64,000 bases of DNA from Tropicibacter naphthalenivorans (GTDB taxonomy: Bacteria > Pseudomonadota > Alphaproteobacteria > Rhodobacterales > Rhodobacteraceae). The stretch covers positions 806,001 through 870,000 of the forward strand of contig NZ_FWXX01000001.1 of NCBI RefSeq assembly GCF_900176475.1, read 5' to 3'. The position numbers and the translations under genes were made by a program. The notes beneath the pieces were generated by a model. It saw only the letters and a list, made by a program, of their open reading frames with translations, did not search any database and was not told the origin of the DNA. Positions 26,019 through 34,719 of this stretch are shown here, piece after piece; position 1 is the first letter of the stretch, and every line of letters starts with the position of its first letter.

Positions 26019-27065
26019 TCAATCGCCAAACCAGTTCGTCACCAGCGCCGCGTAGCTGCCATTCTCGCGCAGGGTCAGCAGCGCTTGGTTCAGCGGCTCA
26101 CGCAGCGCGCTCCCCGAGGGCAGGGCGATGCCATAGTCTTCGGCGCGGAACACCGTCTCGACCAGGTAGGCGTCGGACGCCGGCTCGTGCGACAGGTAAT
26201 ACCGCAGGATCGGCGCGTCAAAGACCACAGCATTGATCATCCCCGTTTCAAACGCCTCCAGCAGGTCCGACAGGCCCGCGTAGGTGTGATGCTCGACCGA
26301 GCGCGCGCTCAGAAACGCCGAGGCGGTCGATCCCGCCACCGTGCCAACGCGGCGCGTGTCCAGATCGTTCAGGCCCGTCACCGACGAGGTCAGCGCATTC
26401 ACCGTCATTGCCGCCGTGATCTGCGCCACGAACAGCGAGACCACGAACAAACTGCCAAAGACCATCCCCGTCGCCATGATCCGCCCCGGCACAGAGCGCG
26501 GCTGACGCTCTTCAAAGCCGCCGTTGACGATCAGGTTCAGCGCCCACCAAAAGGCCGGAAAGACAGCCTCGCGCGCGGGGCGGTCAAAATAGGGCTGCTT
26601 GCGGCGTTCGAACACCCACATCAGCATCCCGATCCCCCACAGCGCCACCAGCGCCAGCGCCAGGTAGGCCGCGACTTGCCACGTCAGGATTTGCCGCCAC
26701 AGCGGCAGGCGATCCCCGCCATCCACCATGATTTGCAGCCCGCTTTCAAAGACCGGCAGGGTAAAGTCCATGACTGCTTCGCGCGCCGCCGTGATCGAGA
26801 TATTGGCAATGGCGCCATCCACCGCGCCGCTTTCGACCTGCCCCAGCATCTCGCCAAAGCTGTCCACGGTCACAAAGCGCACCTCGCGCCCCAGTTGGTC
26901 GGACACCGCACGCATCAGGTCGATGCTAAAGCCGGTCTGGTCCTCGCGCCCCATGGAAAACGGCGGCCGCTCGACCGTGGCAAAGGTCAGCGCTTGGGCC
27001 ATGGCCTGTCCGCCGGCCGTCAGCAACGCCAGCACCAGTGTCAAATACAGCCATACCTGCTTCAT
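26019..27065 (-). CDS. Bacterial ionotropic glutamate receptor-like channel (substrate-binding domain split by a pore module)
   Basis: A 348-aa membrane protein. A Sec signal peptide (residues 1-24) is followed by the first half of a periplasmic amino-acid-binding fold (about 26-118, with ISITAAREAVMDFTLPVF carrying the ligand-binding Arg95), a helix (129-151), a re-entrant loop (about 169-187), a second helix (196-222, FVAQITAAMTVNAL, like the SYTANLAAF motif of animal receptors), then the second half of the binding fold with Asp283 in VVFDAPILRYY. This S1-M1-P-M2-S2 order is that of GluR0. The potassium filter TVGYGD is absent; NLIVNGGFEERQP stands there. An amino-acid-gated channel is likely; ion selectivity is unknown. 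The ribosome site is weak. Confidence 0.8.
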   Translation of the reverse strand: MKQVWLYLTLVLALLTAGGQAMAQALTFATVERPPFSMGREDQTGFSIDLMRAVSDQLGREVRFVTVDSFGEMLGQVESGAVDGAIANISITAAREAVMDFTLPVFESGLQIMVDGGDRLPLWRQILTWQVAAYLALALVALWGIGMLMWVFERRKQPYFDRPAREAVFPAFWWALNLIVNGGFEERQPRSVPGRIMATGMVFGSLFVVSLFVAQITAAMTVNALTSSVTGLNDLDTRRVGTVAGSTASAFLSARSVEHHTYAGLSDLLEAFETGMINAVVFDAPILRYYLSHEPASDAYLVETVFRAEDYGIALPSGSALREPLNQALLTLRENGSYAALVTNWFGD

Positions 27066-27221
27066 TCCGCGCCCCGCCTGCTTTTCGCCGTTTCAGGGTT
27101 TGCCTCTGACACAGAACATAGGTCAAGAATAGCCCTTTGGGGGGCGTCCTATCCTTTAGGATTATATATTAACCATAAGAGGATAACTCCCCTTGCGTCA
27201 CCCGCAGGCCGCGTGTGTCCG

Positions 27222-28295
27222 TCAGGCGGCGCGCGCCTCGGCCAGGGTGATCGCCTCGAAGGGCCGCAAGACCTTGAGCCCCGCCCGCGCGTGTTCCGGC
27301 ATGAGGTTGCGCGGCACAGCCCCCAGCAGCGTCTTGGCCAGCTCGTCCCTGCGGCGGCGCAACCGGCCCACGTAGAGGCTCTCCAACTCGGACGAGGCAG
27401 AAATCAGCGGCTCATGCCCCGGCAGCACCAGCTGGTGATAGCGCACCATGCGCACGCCTTCCTCGTAGACCGCGGCGAACCCGTTGACCAAACTCAGCGC
27501 CGGGATCAACACCTCTTCGCGGCCAAAGATATACTCGACCTCGGACCCGCCGATCACCAGCCGCTGGTGCGGCGCGACCACCAGATCGTGGCGCAGGCCA
27601 AAGTACGGCGCACGCAGCCGCACCGGCTGGAAAGAGCCCAGCGCCGGCACCCGCCGTTCCACGCGCGCCAGCACCGGCACCACGCCGCTTTCGCGGGTCA
27701 TCACCGTGTCGCCGCATTTCAGATCGCTCACAGGGCGGTAGCCGCGCGGCGTCAGCACCGGAACCTGGGTTACCAGCGACGGCATCGGCCCCACCGGCTC
27801 GATCTCGTCGGACACGGCAAAGAACACCACGTCGTCGTCCATCTCGCACAGTTGCGGGCGGCGCGTCAGGGTATAGATGTCCTCCAGCAGCATCGGCGGC
27901 GGCGCGGGCGTGTCCTGCATCACCACCGTATCGCTTTCGGGGCGCTCCACCGCGATCCGGCCAAAGCGCGCCTCGCTGTCCCACGAAAAGGTCACGCGCA
28001 GCACGTCTGTCCGCGCGTCATGCGCGTGCTGCAAGACGGTGTGAAACACGTCCTCGCCCTGACTCATCACCAGCACAATCCCGCCCCCCGGCACGGCGCG
28101 GAACGAAATCGAGCCCTTCCACGGGTGCGAGCGTTCATACGACAGCAGCGTCTGCGGGCGACCATCCGGCGACAGCCGCGTTTCGATCAGGATCGACCCG
28201 CGCGGCATCAGGACATCCCTCTGCGCCGCCGTGGCGCCAAAGGTTTCGGGGCAGACCCACGCCCGCCCTTGCCCGGAAATCGCAATCCAGCTCAT
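27222..28295 (-). CDS. Hint-domain protein 2 (degenerate, Ser at the Cys1 position)
   Basis: A 357-aa protein. The first 150 residues are beta-rich and could be a jelly-roll or LamG-like module (SYERSHPWKGSISFRAVPGGG, VLRVTFSWDSEARFG). The Hint domain runs from about residue 173 to 330. Where the other two Hint proteins have Cys in CF(V/C), this one has Ser173 in SLVTQVPVLTP, and the later motif reads VVAPHQRLV rather than VSPQHR. Self-processing may be changed or lost. Its start overlaps the stop of Hint protein 3 (ATGA), so the two are co-translated. No signal peptide. Confidence 0.75.
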   Translation of the reverse strand: MSWIAISGQGRAWVCPETFGATAAQRDVLMPRGSILIETRLSPDGRPQTLLSYERSHPWKGSISFRAVPGGGIVLVMSQGEDVFHTVLQHAHDARTDVLRVTFSWDSEARFGRIAVERPESDTVVMQDTPAPPPMLLEDIYTLTRRPQLCEMDDDVVFFAVSDEIEPVGPMPSLVTQVPVLTPRGYRPVSDLKCGDTVMTRESGVVPVLARVERRVPALGSFQPVRLRAPYFGLRHDLVVAPHQRLVIGGSEVEYIFGREEVLIPALSLVNGFAAVYEEGVRMVRYHQLVLPGHEPLISASSELESLYVGRLRRRRDELAKTLLGAVPRNLMPEHARAGLKVLRPFEAITLAEARAA

Positions 28296-29923
28296 GCCAC
28301 CTGACCTCTGCGCAAGACGGCTGCTTCGTGTTTTTTCAATATTCGCCGCGCAGGAGGACCGTAGCCGCTGCCGGTCTCTGGGTCCAGTTGCGGGAACAGC
28401 TGGGTGATTTCCGCCACCGTCTGTTGCTCAAAGACCGAACTCGTCTGCGGCCCGGGCAGAAAGCTCTCGGACAAGAGGCCATTGGCGCGGATGATCTCGT
28501 GTTGGTCGAACAGCAGGTGGACATATTCGACCTGCCCGCCTTCGACCACGCGGATAGACTGGCCGTTGACCAGATACTTGGCGCAGGCCAGCACCTCGGG
28601 TTCCTCGAACATCAGATGCGCCATGATGTCCTGCACCAGCACGCGATGCTGCGGCGAGACCATGATCGTGCGGTGATCGCCCAGCGCGCCGCCCGCGATG
28701 CGCACCGGGGCCATGTCGCCCTTGGCTTCAACCACCCGAGAGCCAATCCAGCGCACCGGCTGCGGGCCGTTGTCGCGCGTCAGCACCAGATCGCCGGGCT
28801 CCAGCATGTGCACGGGGCACGTGCCTTCGGGCGTGTCGATCATCGTCCCCGCCACGAAACACGGCACCGAGTTCACCGTCACCACGCCCACGTCGGTCTG
28901 TCCGGTGCTGCTCTGGACCGTGTAGGTGTAGTTGATCGTCTCTTCGTCGCCGTCGCCCAGCACGCTCATGGTGCCATCGGGGTTCAGCGTAATCACCTGC
29001 CCGGTCGTCAGCGTCACCGTATCGCCCGCCACCACCGGCACATCGTTGATATGGGTGATGGTCAGCACGCCGCCGGTGTCGTTCAGATCGTTCGCCAGCG
29101 CGTCAAAGGTCCGCGCGCCGACGGGGTTCACGCTGATCTCGTCCTGCATGGCGACAATCGTGGTCTGCACCGTGTTCGCGCCGATCAGCAGGTTCGAGTC
29201 GTAGTTGGCGTCCAGCACATCCGCGATGCCGATCCGGATAGAGTTCACCTGATCGGCCACCACCGGGATCGTCAGCGTCATGGTGACGGTAAAGCCGTCC
29301 ATCTCGGTGTTGTACTGGTCGGCGGTGTTGTCGACGTAGAGGTTCTCGTTCGCGCCTTCGTTGAGGTTGCCGGGATCCACGTCGCCATCGCCAAAGCCCA
29401 CGTCCACCTGCACGCCGTTCACCCAGACGCCGACAAAGTCCTGATACAGCGAGGTCGTGTACTCGGGGTATTCCTCCGAGGCGAACACGAACTGCATGGT
29501 CATCACGTCGCCCGTGGGGATGAAATCCACGTCGATGAACGAGGCGTCAAAGGTGTCCGCCCCCGCCGCCTGATCGAAATCCGCCAAGCCATCGGGGCCA
29601 GAGGTGTTGGTCGAGGTGTTGGTCTGCTGGTTCGAGTTGGTCGAATTCTGGTTCTGCCACCAGCCCCACCAGCCGCCGCCGCCCCCGCCGCCCGTGCCTG
29701 CGCTGTTGGTAAAGTCCTGCACCTGCCCCGTCGACAGGATCACCCCGCTGTCCGCAGGGGTCACCCCAGGCGAGGTGCTGTAGCCGCCGCTGTAGATCCC
29801 CGAAGACTGGGCCGCCCCGGTGTAGCTGGCGCTGACCACCGTCACGCCATCGCCGAAAATCGCTTCGGCCATCTGTACCGCAGACGCACTGGTATTGATT
29901 GCCAACTCTGAAGGAGCGACCAT
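28292..29923 (-). CDS. Hint-domain protein 3: choice-of-anchor L domain plus Ig-like linker plus Hint
   Basis: A 543-aa, very acidic, probably secreted protein without a Sec signal. Order: choice-of-anchor L domain (about residues 10-260; GIYSGGYSTSPG, SGVILSTGQV, DFIPTGDVMTMQFVFASEEY); within it a low-complexity Gly/Trp/Asn/Thr insert (77-109, with a run of seven Gly followed by WWGWW); an Ig/VCBS-like strand domain (265-350); and a Hint domain with Cys355 in VPCFVAGTMIDTPEG and MVSPQHRVLV. The ATG at 29923 follows a GAGG site and is preferred to an upstream start 11 codons earlier. Adhesion or surface display is inferred from the anchor family; type I export is a guess. Confidence 0.82.
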   Translation of the reverse strand: MVAPSELAINTSASAVQMAEAIFGDGVTVVSASYTGAAQSSGIYSGGYSTSPGVTPADSGVILSTGQVQDFTNSAGTGGGGGGGWWGWWQNQNSTNSNQQTNTSTNTSGPDGLADFDQAAGADTFDASFIDVDFIPTGDVMTMQFVFASEEYPEYTTSLYQDFVGVWVNGVQVDVGFGDGDVDPGNLNEGANENLYVDNTADQYNTEMDGFTVTMTLTIPVVADQVNSIRIGIADVLDANYDSNLLIGANTVQTTIVAMQDEISVNPVGARTFDALANDLNDTGGVLTITHINDVPVVAGDTVTLTTGQVITLNPDGTMSVLGDGDEETINYTYTVQSSTGQTDVGVVTVNSVPCFVAGTMIDTPEGTCPVHMLEPGDLVLTRDNGPQPVRWIGSRVVEAKGDMAPVRIAGGALGDHRTIMVSPQHRVLVQDIMAHLMFEEPEVLACAKYLVNGQSIRVVEGGQVEYVHLLFDQHEIIRANGLLSESFLPGPQTSSVFEQQTVAEITQLFPQLDPETGSGYGPPARRILKKHEAAVLRRGQVA

Positions 29924-30077
29924 GCTATGCCTCAATGCTCGCGCGGGGCATGACAACGCTCAAAGGGCCAGACGCTTTGCGCGCTCTTGGCCTTTGGGAA
30001 ATCTGTGACTGGATACGCTCGCCTGCCTCGGCATTTTTATTTATTGACCAAGCGGTAACACACGCGTGAGGGGAACG

Positions 30078-30092
30078 TTAAGGCTTTATTAA
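30078..30092. promoter_or_regulatory. TTAA-N7-TTAA site (CtrA-type box) between the Hint operon and dapE
   Basis: TTAAGGCTTTATTAA matches the TTAA-N7-TTAA consensus of CtrA. It lies 155 bp upstream of the Hint protein 3 start and 124 bp upstream of dapE, in the 292-bp divergent intergenic region. Either gene could be the target. Confidence 0.5.
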
Positions 30093-30129
30093 TGCTTGAC
30101 CCTAGGGAACGCCCTATTTTCGCCCTAAC

Positions 30130-30144
30130 CGTGATGCAATCACG
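30130..30144. promoter_or_regulatory. Inverted repeat CGTGAT-GCA-ATCACG upstream of dapE
   Basis: A perfect 6-3-6 palindrome 71 bp upstream of the dapE start, in the same divergent region. It looks like an operator for a dimeric regulator. It is not an FNR box, and I cannot assign the family. Confidence 0.4.
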
Positions 30145-30215
30145 TCACATTTGCCAAAACTCGCATGTCAGGATAGCCCTAGGCCAACCGCGCCACAGGA
30201 CCAAAGAGGACAGCC

Positions 30216-31355
30216 ATGATCGACGCCGTAGATTTGACCGCCAAGCTGGTGAAATGCCCTTCGGTGACGCCCGAAGAAGGCGGCGCGCTGGTGCTGCTGG
30301 AACAGCTTTTGTCGGACGCGGGCTTTGCCTGCACCCGCGTGGATCGCGGCGGGATTTCAAACCTTTACGCCCGCTGGGGTGACAAGGGGCACGCGCGCAC
30401 CTTTGGCTTTAACGGCCATACGGACGTGGTGCCGATCGGCCGGATTGAGGATTGGCAGCACGATCCGTTCGGGGCCGAGATCGAAGACGGCTTTATGTAC
30501 GGGCGCGGCACCACCGACATGAAATCCGGCGTGGCCGCCTTTGCCGCCGCCGCCATCGACTTTGTCACCCAGACCCCACCCGACGGCGCCGTGGTGCTGG
30601 CGATCACCGGCGACGAAGAGGCCGACGCGCTGGACGGCACGGTCGCTTTGCTCGACTGGATGCAATCGGAGGGCGAGCAGATGTCAGTGTGTTTGGTGGG
30701 CGAGCCGACCTCGCCCGACCACATGGGCCAGATGATGAAGATCGGGCGGCGCGGGTCGCTGTCCGCTTGGTTCACTGTGGGCGGCCAGCAGGGCCACGCC
30801 GCCTACCCGCACCGCGCGCTCAACCCGTTGCCCGCCATCGCGCGGCTGATGGACCGCCTTGCCTCGCACGAGCTGGACAGCGGGACCGAGCATTTCGACG
30901 CTTCGACGCTGGCAGTTGTGACCATCGACACCGGCAACCCCGCGACCAACGTGATCCCGGCCAAGACCTCTGGCACGGTAAACATCCGCTTTAACGACGC
31001 GCACACCGGGGCCGATCTGTCGGACTGGCTGCGCGCCGAGGCCGCCAAGATCGACGCCGAGTTCGGCACCACGACCGATGTGCAGATCAAGATCTCGGGC
31101 GAGAGCTTTCTGACCCCGCCCGGCGCGCTGTCTGACCTGATCGCCGGCGCGGTCAAGGCCGAGACGGGCATCGCCCCCGAACTGTCCACCACGGGGGGCA
31201 CCTCGGACGCGCGGTTCGTCAAGGATCACTGCCCGGTCGTGGAATTCGGCCTTGTGGGCAAGACGATGCACGCCGTGGACGAGCGCGTCGAAGTGGCCCA
31301 GATCAGCCAGCTCAAAGCCATCTACAGCCGCATCCTGTCGGACTACTTCGCATGA
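30216..31355 (+). CDS. dapE: Succinyl-diaminopimelate desuccinylase
   Basis: Zinc hydrolase of the M20 family that releases LL-diaminopimelate from its N-succinyl form, 379 aa. Metal ligands and catalytic residues are in [33 protein letters not shown] and the C-terminal [14 protein letters not shown]. The dimerisation domain with the [12 protein letters not shown] histidine is present. The ribosome site is AAAGAGGA. Its stop overlaps the next start (ATGA), tying it to the small GNAT gene. Confidence 0.96.
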   Translation: MIDAVDLTAKLVKCPSVTPEEGGALVLLEQLLSDAGFACTRVDRGGISNLYARWGDKGHARTFGFNGHTDVVPIGRIEDWQHDPFGAEIEDGFMYGRGTTDMKSGVAAFAAAAIDFVTQTPPDGAVVLAITGDEEADALDGTVALLDWMQSEGEQMSVCLVGEPTSPDHMGQMMKIGRRGSLSAWFTVGGQQGHAAYPHRALNPLPAIARLMDRLASHELDSGTEHFDASTLAVVTIDTGNPATNVIPAKTSGTVNIRFNDAHTGADLSDWLRAEAAKIDAEFGTTTDVQIKISGESFLTPPGALSDLIAGAVKAETGIAPELSTTGGTSDARFVKDHCPVVEFGLVGKTMHAVDERVEVAQISQLKAIYSRILSDYFA

Positions 31356-31765
31356 CGGTCAGCGTGGCGACGGACCCGGCAGAATGCTTTGCCCTGCGGC
31401 GGACCGTGTTCATCGAAGAGCAAGGCTTTACCGAGGCAGACGAGTGGGATGACCTCGACGCTTCTGCGGTGCATCTGGTCAAGCACGTCAAAGACCAGCC
31501 CGTCGCCACCGCCCGCCTGATCCCCCAAGGGGACGCAGGCCGGATTGGCCGGATTTGCGTGCTGAAAACCGCGCGGGGCCTCGGCCTCGGGGCGGAACTG
31601 GTGCGCTACGGGATCGAGTATTTCGCAAGCAAAGGGGCCAAGCGCGTGGTCCTTGGCGCACAGGTCCGCGCGCAGGGTTTCTACGCCAAGCTGGGCTTTA
31701 CCCCCATCGGCGCGGTCTACGACGACGGCGGCGTGCCGCATCAGGAAATGGAACGCGCCCTGTGA
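31352..31765 (+). CDS. GNAT-family N-acetyltransferase (ElaA-like)
   Basis: A 137-aa acetyltransferase. The opening [21 protein letters not shown] and the acetyl-CoA loop [17 protein letters not shown] are typical of the ElaA/YjcF-like branch of GNAT proteins, as is [21 protein letters not shown] at the end. The acceptor substrate is unknown. It overlaps dapE upstream and the glycosyltransferase gene downstream by a few bases, so the three form a tightly coupled run. Confidence 0.85.
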   Translation: MTVSVATDPAECFALRRTVFIEEQGFTEADEWDDLDASAVHLVKHVKDQPVATARLIPQGDAGRIGRICVLKTARGLGLGAELVRYGIEYFASKGAKRVVLGAQVRAQGFYAKLGFTPIGAVYDDGGVPHQEMERAL

Positions 31766-32337
31766 CGCGCACCCTGATCGTCATGGTCAAGGAACCGCGT
31801 CCGGGCCGGGTGAAAACCCGCCTTGGCCGCGACATAGGCCAGGTGGCGGCGGCGTGGTGGTTCCGCCATGCGGTCACCTCGCTGTTGAGGCGCATCCAAG
31901 ACCCGCGCTGGCAAGTCGTTCTGGCCGTCGCCCCTGATACCGCCGTCACCAGCCGCGTCTGGCCTGCGCTGCCGCGCATCCCTCAGGGCAGTGGCGACCT
32001 CGGCCAGCGGATGGCCCGCGCTATGCGCGCCGCCCCTCCCGGCCCGGTCTGCGTGATCGGCGCGGACATTCCCGGCGTCACCCGCGCGGCGATTTGGCGG
32101 GCGTTCCGGGCGCTGGGGAACCACGACGCAGTGTTCGGCCCCGCGCCTGACGGCGGCTACTGGCTGGTGGGCACACGCAACACCCCGCCCAAGACCCTGT
32201 TCCACAACGTCCGCTGGTCCACGGAACACGCGCTGGTCGACACGCAAAACAGCATCAAAGGCGCTCGCATTGCCCAGATCGACACCCTGCAAGACGTGGA
32301 CACTGCCGCCGATCTGATCGCCTTGCGCGGGAAATAA
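31762..32337 (+). CDS. TIGR04282/DUF2064-type glycosyltransferase-like protein
   Basis: A 191-aa GT-A-fold protein. It starts with GTG inside the GTGA overlap with the GNAT gene. The nucleotide-sugar-binding start LIVMVKEPRPGRVKTRLG, the middle motif CVIGADIPGV and the DAVFGPAPDGGYWLVG block are those of the family annotated as arsenosugar biosynthesis glycosyltransferase. There is no arsenic gene nearby, so that name may not describe its job here. The substrate is unknown. Confidence 0.8.
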   Translation: MTRTLIVMVKEPRPGRVKTRLGRDIGQVAAAWWFRHAVTSLLRRIQDPRWQVVLAVAPDTAVTSRVWPALPRIPQGSGDLGQRMARAMRAAPPGPVCVIGADIPGVTRAAIWRAFRALGNHDAVFGPAPDGGYWLVGTRNTPPKTLFHNVRWSTEHALVDTQNSIKGARIAQIDTLQDVDTAADLIALRGK

Positions 32338-32403
32338 CGCCCAAGGTCGCTTTGCCATCGAATGTCACATGACGCGCCCCTGTGGCCGTGCTACGTGGCA
32401 AGT

Positions 32404-34719
32404 ATGAACAGATTGCCCACCAAGCCCGAAATCCTCGAATGGATCTCTGAAAACCCGACGCTGACCTCCAAGCGTGACATTGCCAAGGCCTTTGGCATCA
32501 AGGGTGCCGCGCGCATTGATCTCAAGCGTGTGCTCAAGGAACTCGAAGCCGAGGGCCATCTGGAGAAACGCAAGAAGACCTACCGCGACCCCGATCGCCT
32601 GCCCCCGGTCAGCGTGCTGCAAGTCAAGGCCCCCGACGACAACGGCGATCTGTTCGCGCGCCCCTTGGAATGGCACGGCGAAGGGGTCGAGCCCATCGTT
32701 CTGGTGATCCCGCGCGCCTCGGACCCCGCTTTGGGCGAAGGCGACCGCATTCTGGCGCGTCTGCAGGTGGTGCACGAGGCCGACCACAACTACGAGGCGC
32801 GCCTGATCCGCCGCGTCGGTCAGACCGCGCAAAAGGTCGTGGGCATCTACCGCGCTGGCTCCGAAGGCGGGCGCATCGTGCCCATCGACAAGGGCAGCGA
32901 CAAGGAATGGATCGTCAAGGTGGACGCCACCGGCGGGGCCAAGGACGGCGAGCTGGTCGAGGCGGAACAAGCCGGGCCCAAGGGCCGCATGGGCCTGCCC
33001 TTTGCGCGCATCGTCACCCGTCTGGGCGACCCGACCGAACCGCGCGCCGTGTCGCTGATTGCGATCCACCAGCACGGCATCCCCGACAACTTCCCCGAGG
33101 ATGTCCTGGCCGAAGCGGACGCGCAAAAACCGGCGGGCCTGAGCGGGCGCACCGATCTGCGCGACATCCCGCTTGTGACCATCGACCCCGCCGATGCGCG
33201 CGACCACGACGACGCGGTCTTTGCCGAGCCCGACACCGACCCCGCCAACAAAGGCGGCTTCCTGCTGTGGGTGGCGATTGCCGACGTGGCCCATTACGTG
33301 CGCCCCGGTTCGAAACTGGACCGCGAGGCGCGCAAGCGCGGGAACTCGTCCTATTTTCCCGACCGCGTGGTGCCGATGCTGCCCGACCGGCTGTCCGGCG
33401 ACCTGTGCTCCCTGCACGAAGGCGTGCCGCGCGCCTGTATCGCCGTTCGGATGAAGATCGACGCCGAGGGCAACAAGCTGGGCCAGACCTTTATGCGTGG
33501 GCTCATGCGATCCCCCGCGTCGCTGAACTACAAAGAGGTGCAGGCCGCCTATGATGGCCAGCCCAACGACAAGACCGGGCCGCTGCTCGATCCGGTGATC
33601 CGGCCGCTTTATGCCGCCTACGAGGCGCTGCGCAGCGCCCGCCAGCGTCGCCAGCCGCTGGATCTGGACCTGCCAGAGCGCAAGATCGTGCTGAACGACG
33701 AGGGCAAGGTTGTGTCCGTCGACTTCGCCGAGCGCATGGACGCCCACCGCCTGATCGAAGAGTTCATGGTGCTGGCCAACGTCGCCGCCGCCGAAACCTT
33801 GATCGCCAAGCGCACGCCGCTGCTGTTCCGCGTCCACGAGGAACCGCCCGTGGACAAGCTGGATTCGCTGCGCGAAACCGCCGCTGCGGCGGGCCTGACG
33901 CTGGCCAAGGGGCAGGTGCTGCAAACGCGCCACCTGAACAAGCTGCTGGCCGAAGCGCAGGGCACCGCCGACGACGAGCTGATCAACATGGCGACCCTGC
34001 GGTCGATGACGCAGGCCTACTATAGCCCTAAAAACTTTGGGCATTTTGGCCTCGCGCTGCGGGATTACGCGCATTTCACCTCGCCCATCCGGCGCTATAG
34101 CGACCTGATCGTGCACCGCGCGCTGATTAGCGCCCATGGCTGGGGCAAGGATGGCCTGACACCCGAAGACATGGAAACGCTGGAACAAACCGGCGAGCAT
34201 ATTTCCGACACCGAGCGCCGCAGCATGATGGCCGAGCGTGACACGACGGACCGCTATCTGGCGGCCTTCCTGTCCGATCGCATCGGGGCCGAGTTCACCG
34301 GCAAAATCTCTGGCATTGCCAAGTTCGGCGTCTTTGTGAAGCTGGACGAAACCGGGGCGGACGGCCTTGTGCCGATCTCGACCCTTGGGAACGAATTCTT
34401 CCACTTTGACCGCGACTCTGGCACCCTCATGGGCGCCGATACCGGGCGCATCCTCGCACTGGGGATGCAGGCCAAGGTCAAGCTGACCGAAGCCGCGCCC
34501 GTCACGGGTGGCATCGCCTTTCAGATGCTCGAACTCGAAGGCGAGCCGTTCAAAGGTGGCACCGGCGGGCGTGGGCGCGGCTTTGGCCGGGGGCGCGGTG
34601 GCCCCCGTGGTCCGGGTCGGCCCCGCTCTGGCCCCTCGCCTCAGCGCAAAGCCGCCAAGGCCAAGAAGAAAGACGCCAAGACCAAGCGCAAGGTCACGCG
34701 GCAGCGGCGGCAAAAGTAA
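32404..34719 (+). CDS. rnr: Ribonuclease R
   Basis: Processive 3'-5' exoribonuclease that degrades structured RNA, 771 aa. Order: N-terminal helix-turn-helix (PTKPEILEWISENPTLTSKRDIAKAF in pieces), cold-shock domains, the RNB catalytic domain with TIDPADARDHDDAVFAEP (metal-binding aspartates) and FTSPIRRYSDLIVHRAL, an S1 domain (TGKISGIAKFGVFVKLDE), and a basic Arg/Gly/Lys-rich tail from about residue 720. The ATG at 32404 is chosen because it gives the family N-terminus; the ribosome site is weak. The last 26 bases overlap the convergent GST gene. Confidence 0.96.
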   Translation: MNRLPTKPEILEWISENPTLTSKRDIAKAFGIKGAARIDLKRVLKELEAEGHLEKRKKTYRDPDRLPPVSVLQVKAPDDNGDLFARPLEWHGEGVEPIVLVIPRASDPALGEGDRILARLQVVHEADHNYEARLIRRVGQTAQKVVGIYRAGSEGGRIVPIDKGSDKEWIVKVDATGGAKDGELVEAEQAGPKGRMGLPFARIVTRLGDPTEPRAVSLIAIHQHGIPDNFPEDVLAEADAQKPAGLSGRTDLRDIPLVTIDPADARDHDDAVFAEPDTDPANKGGFLLWVAIADVAHYVRPGSKLDREARKRGNSSYFPDRVVPMLPDRLSGDLCSLHEGVPRACIAVRMKIDAEGNKLGQTFMRGLMRSPASLNYKEVQAAYDGQPNDKTGPLLDPVIRPLYAAYEALRSARQRRQPLDLDLPERKIVLNDEGKVVSVDFAERMDAHRLIEEFMVLANVAAAETLIAKRTPLLFRVHEEPPVDKLDSLRETAAAAGLTLAKGQVLQTRHLNKLLAEAQGTADDELINMATLRSMTQAYYSPKNFGHFGLALRDYAHFTSPIRRYSDLIVHRALISAHGWGKDGLTPEDMETLEQTGEHISDTERRSMMAERDTTDRYLAAFLSDRIGAEFTGKISGIAKFGVFVKLDETGADGLVPISTLGNEFFHFDRDSGTLMGADTGRILALGMQAKVKLTEAAPVTGGIAFQMLELEGEPFKGGTGGRGRGFGRGRGGPRGPGRPRSGPSPQRKAAKAKKKDAKTKRKVTRQRRQK

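Noticed and set aside
26085-28304. A 739-codon plus-strand frame across the receptor channel and Hint protein 2
   Set aside because: Antisense shadow of two supported genes; His/Gln/Arg-rich translation without any motif.
32362-32403. Longer RNase R start at 32362
   Set aside because: The extra 14 residues do not look like the family's N-terminus; MNRLPTKPEIL at 32404 does.
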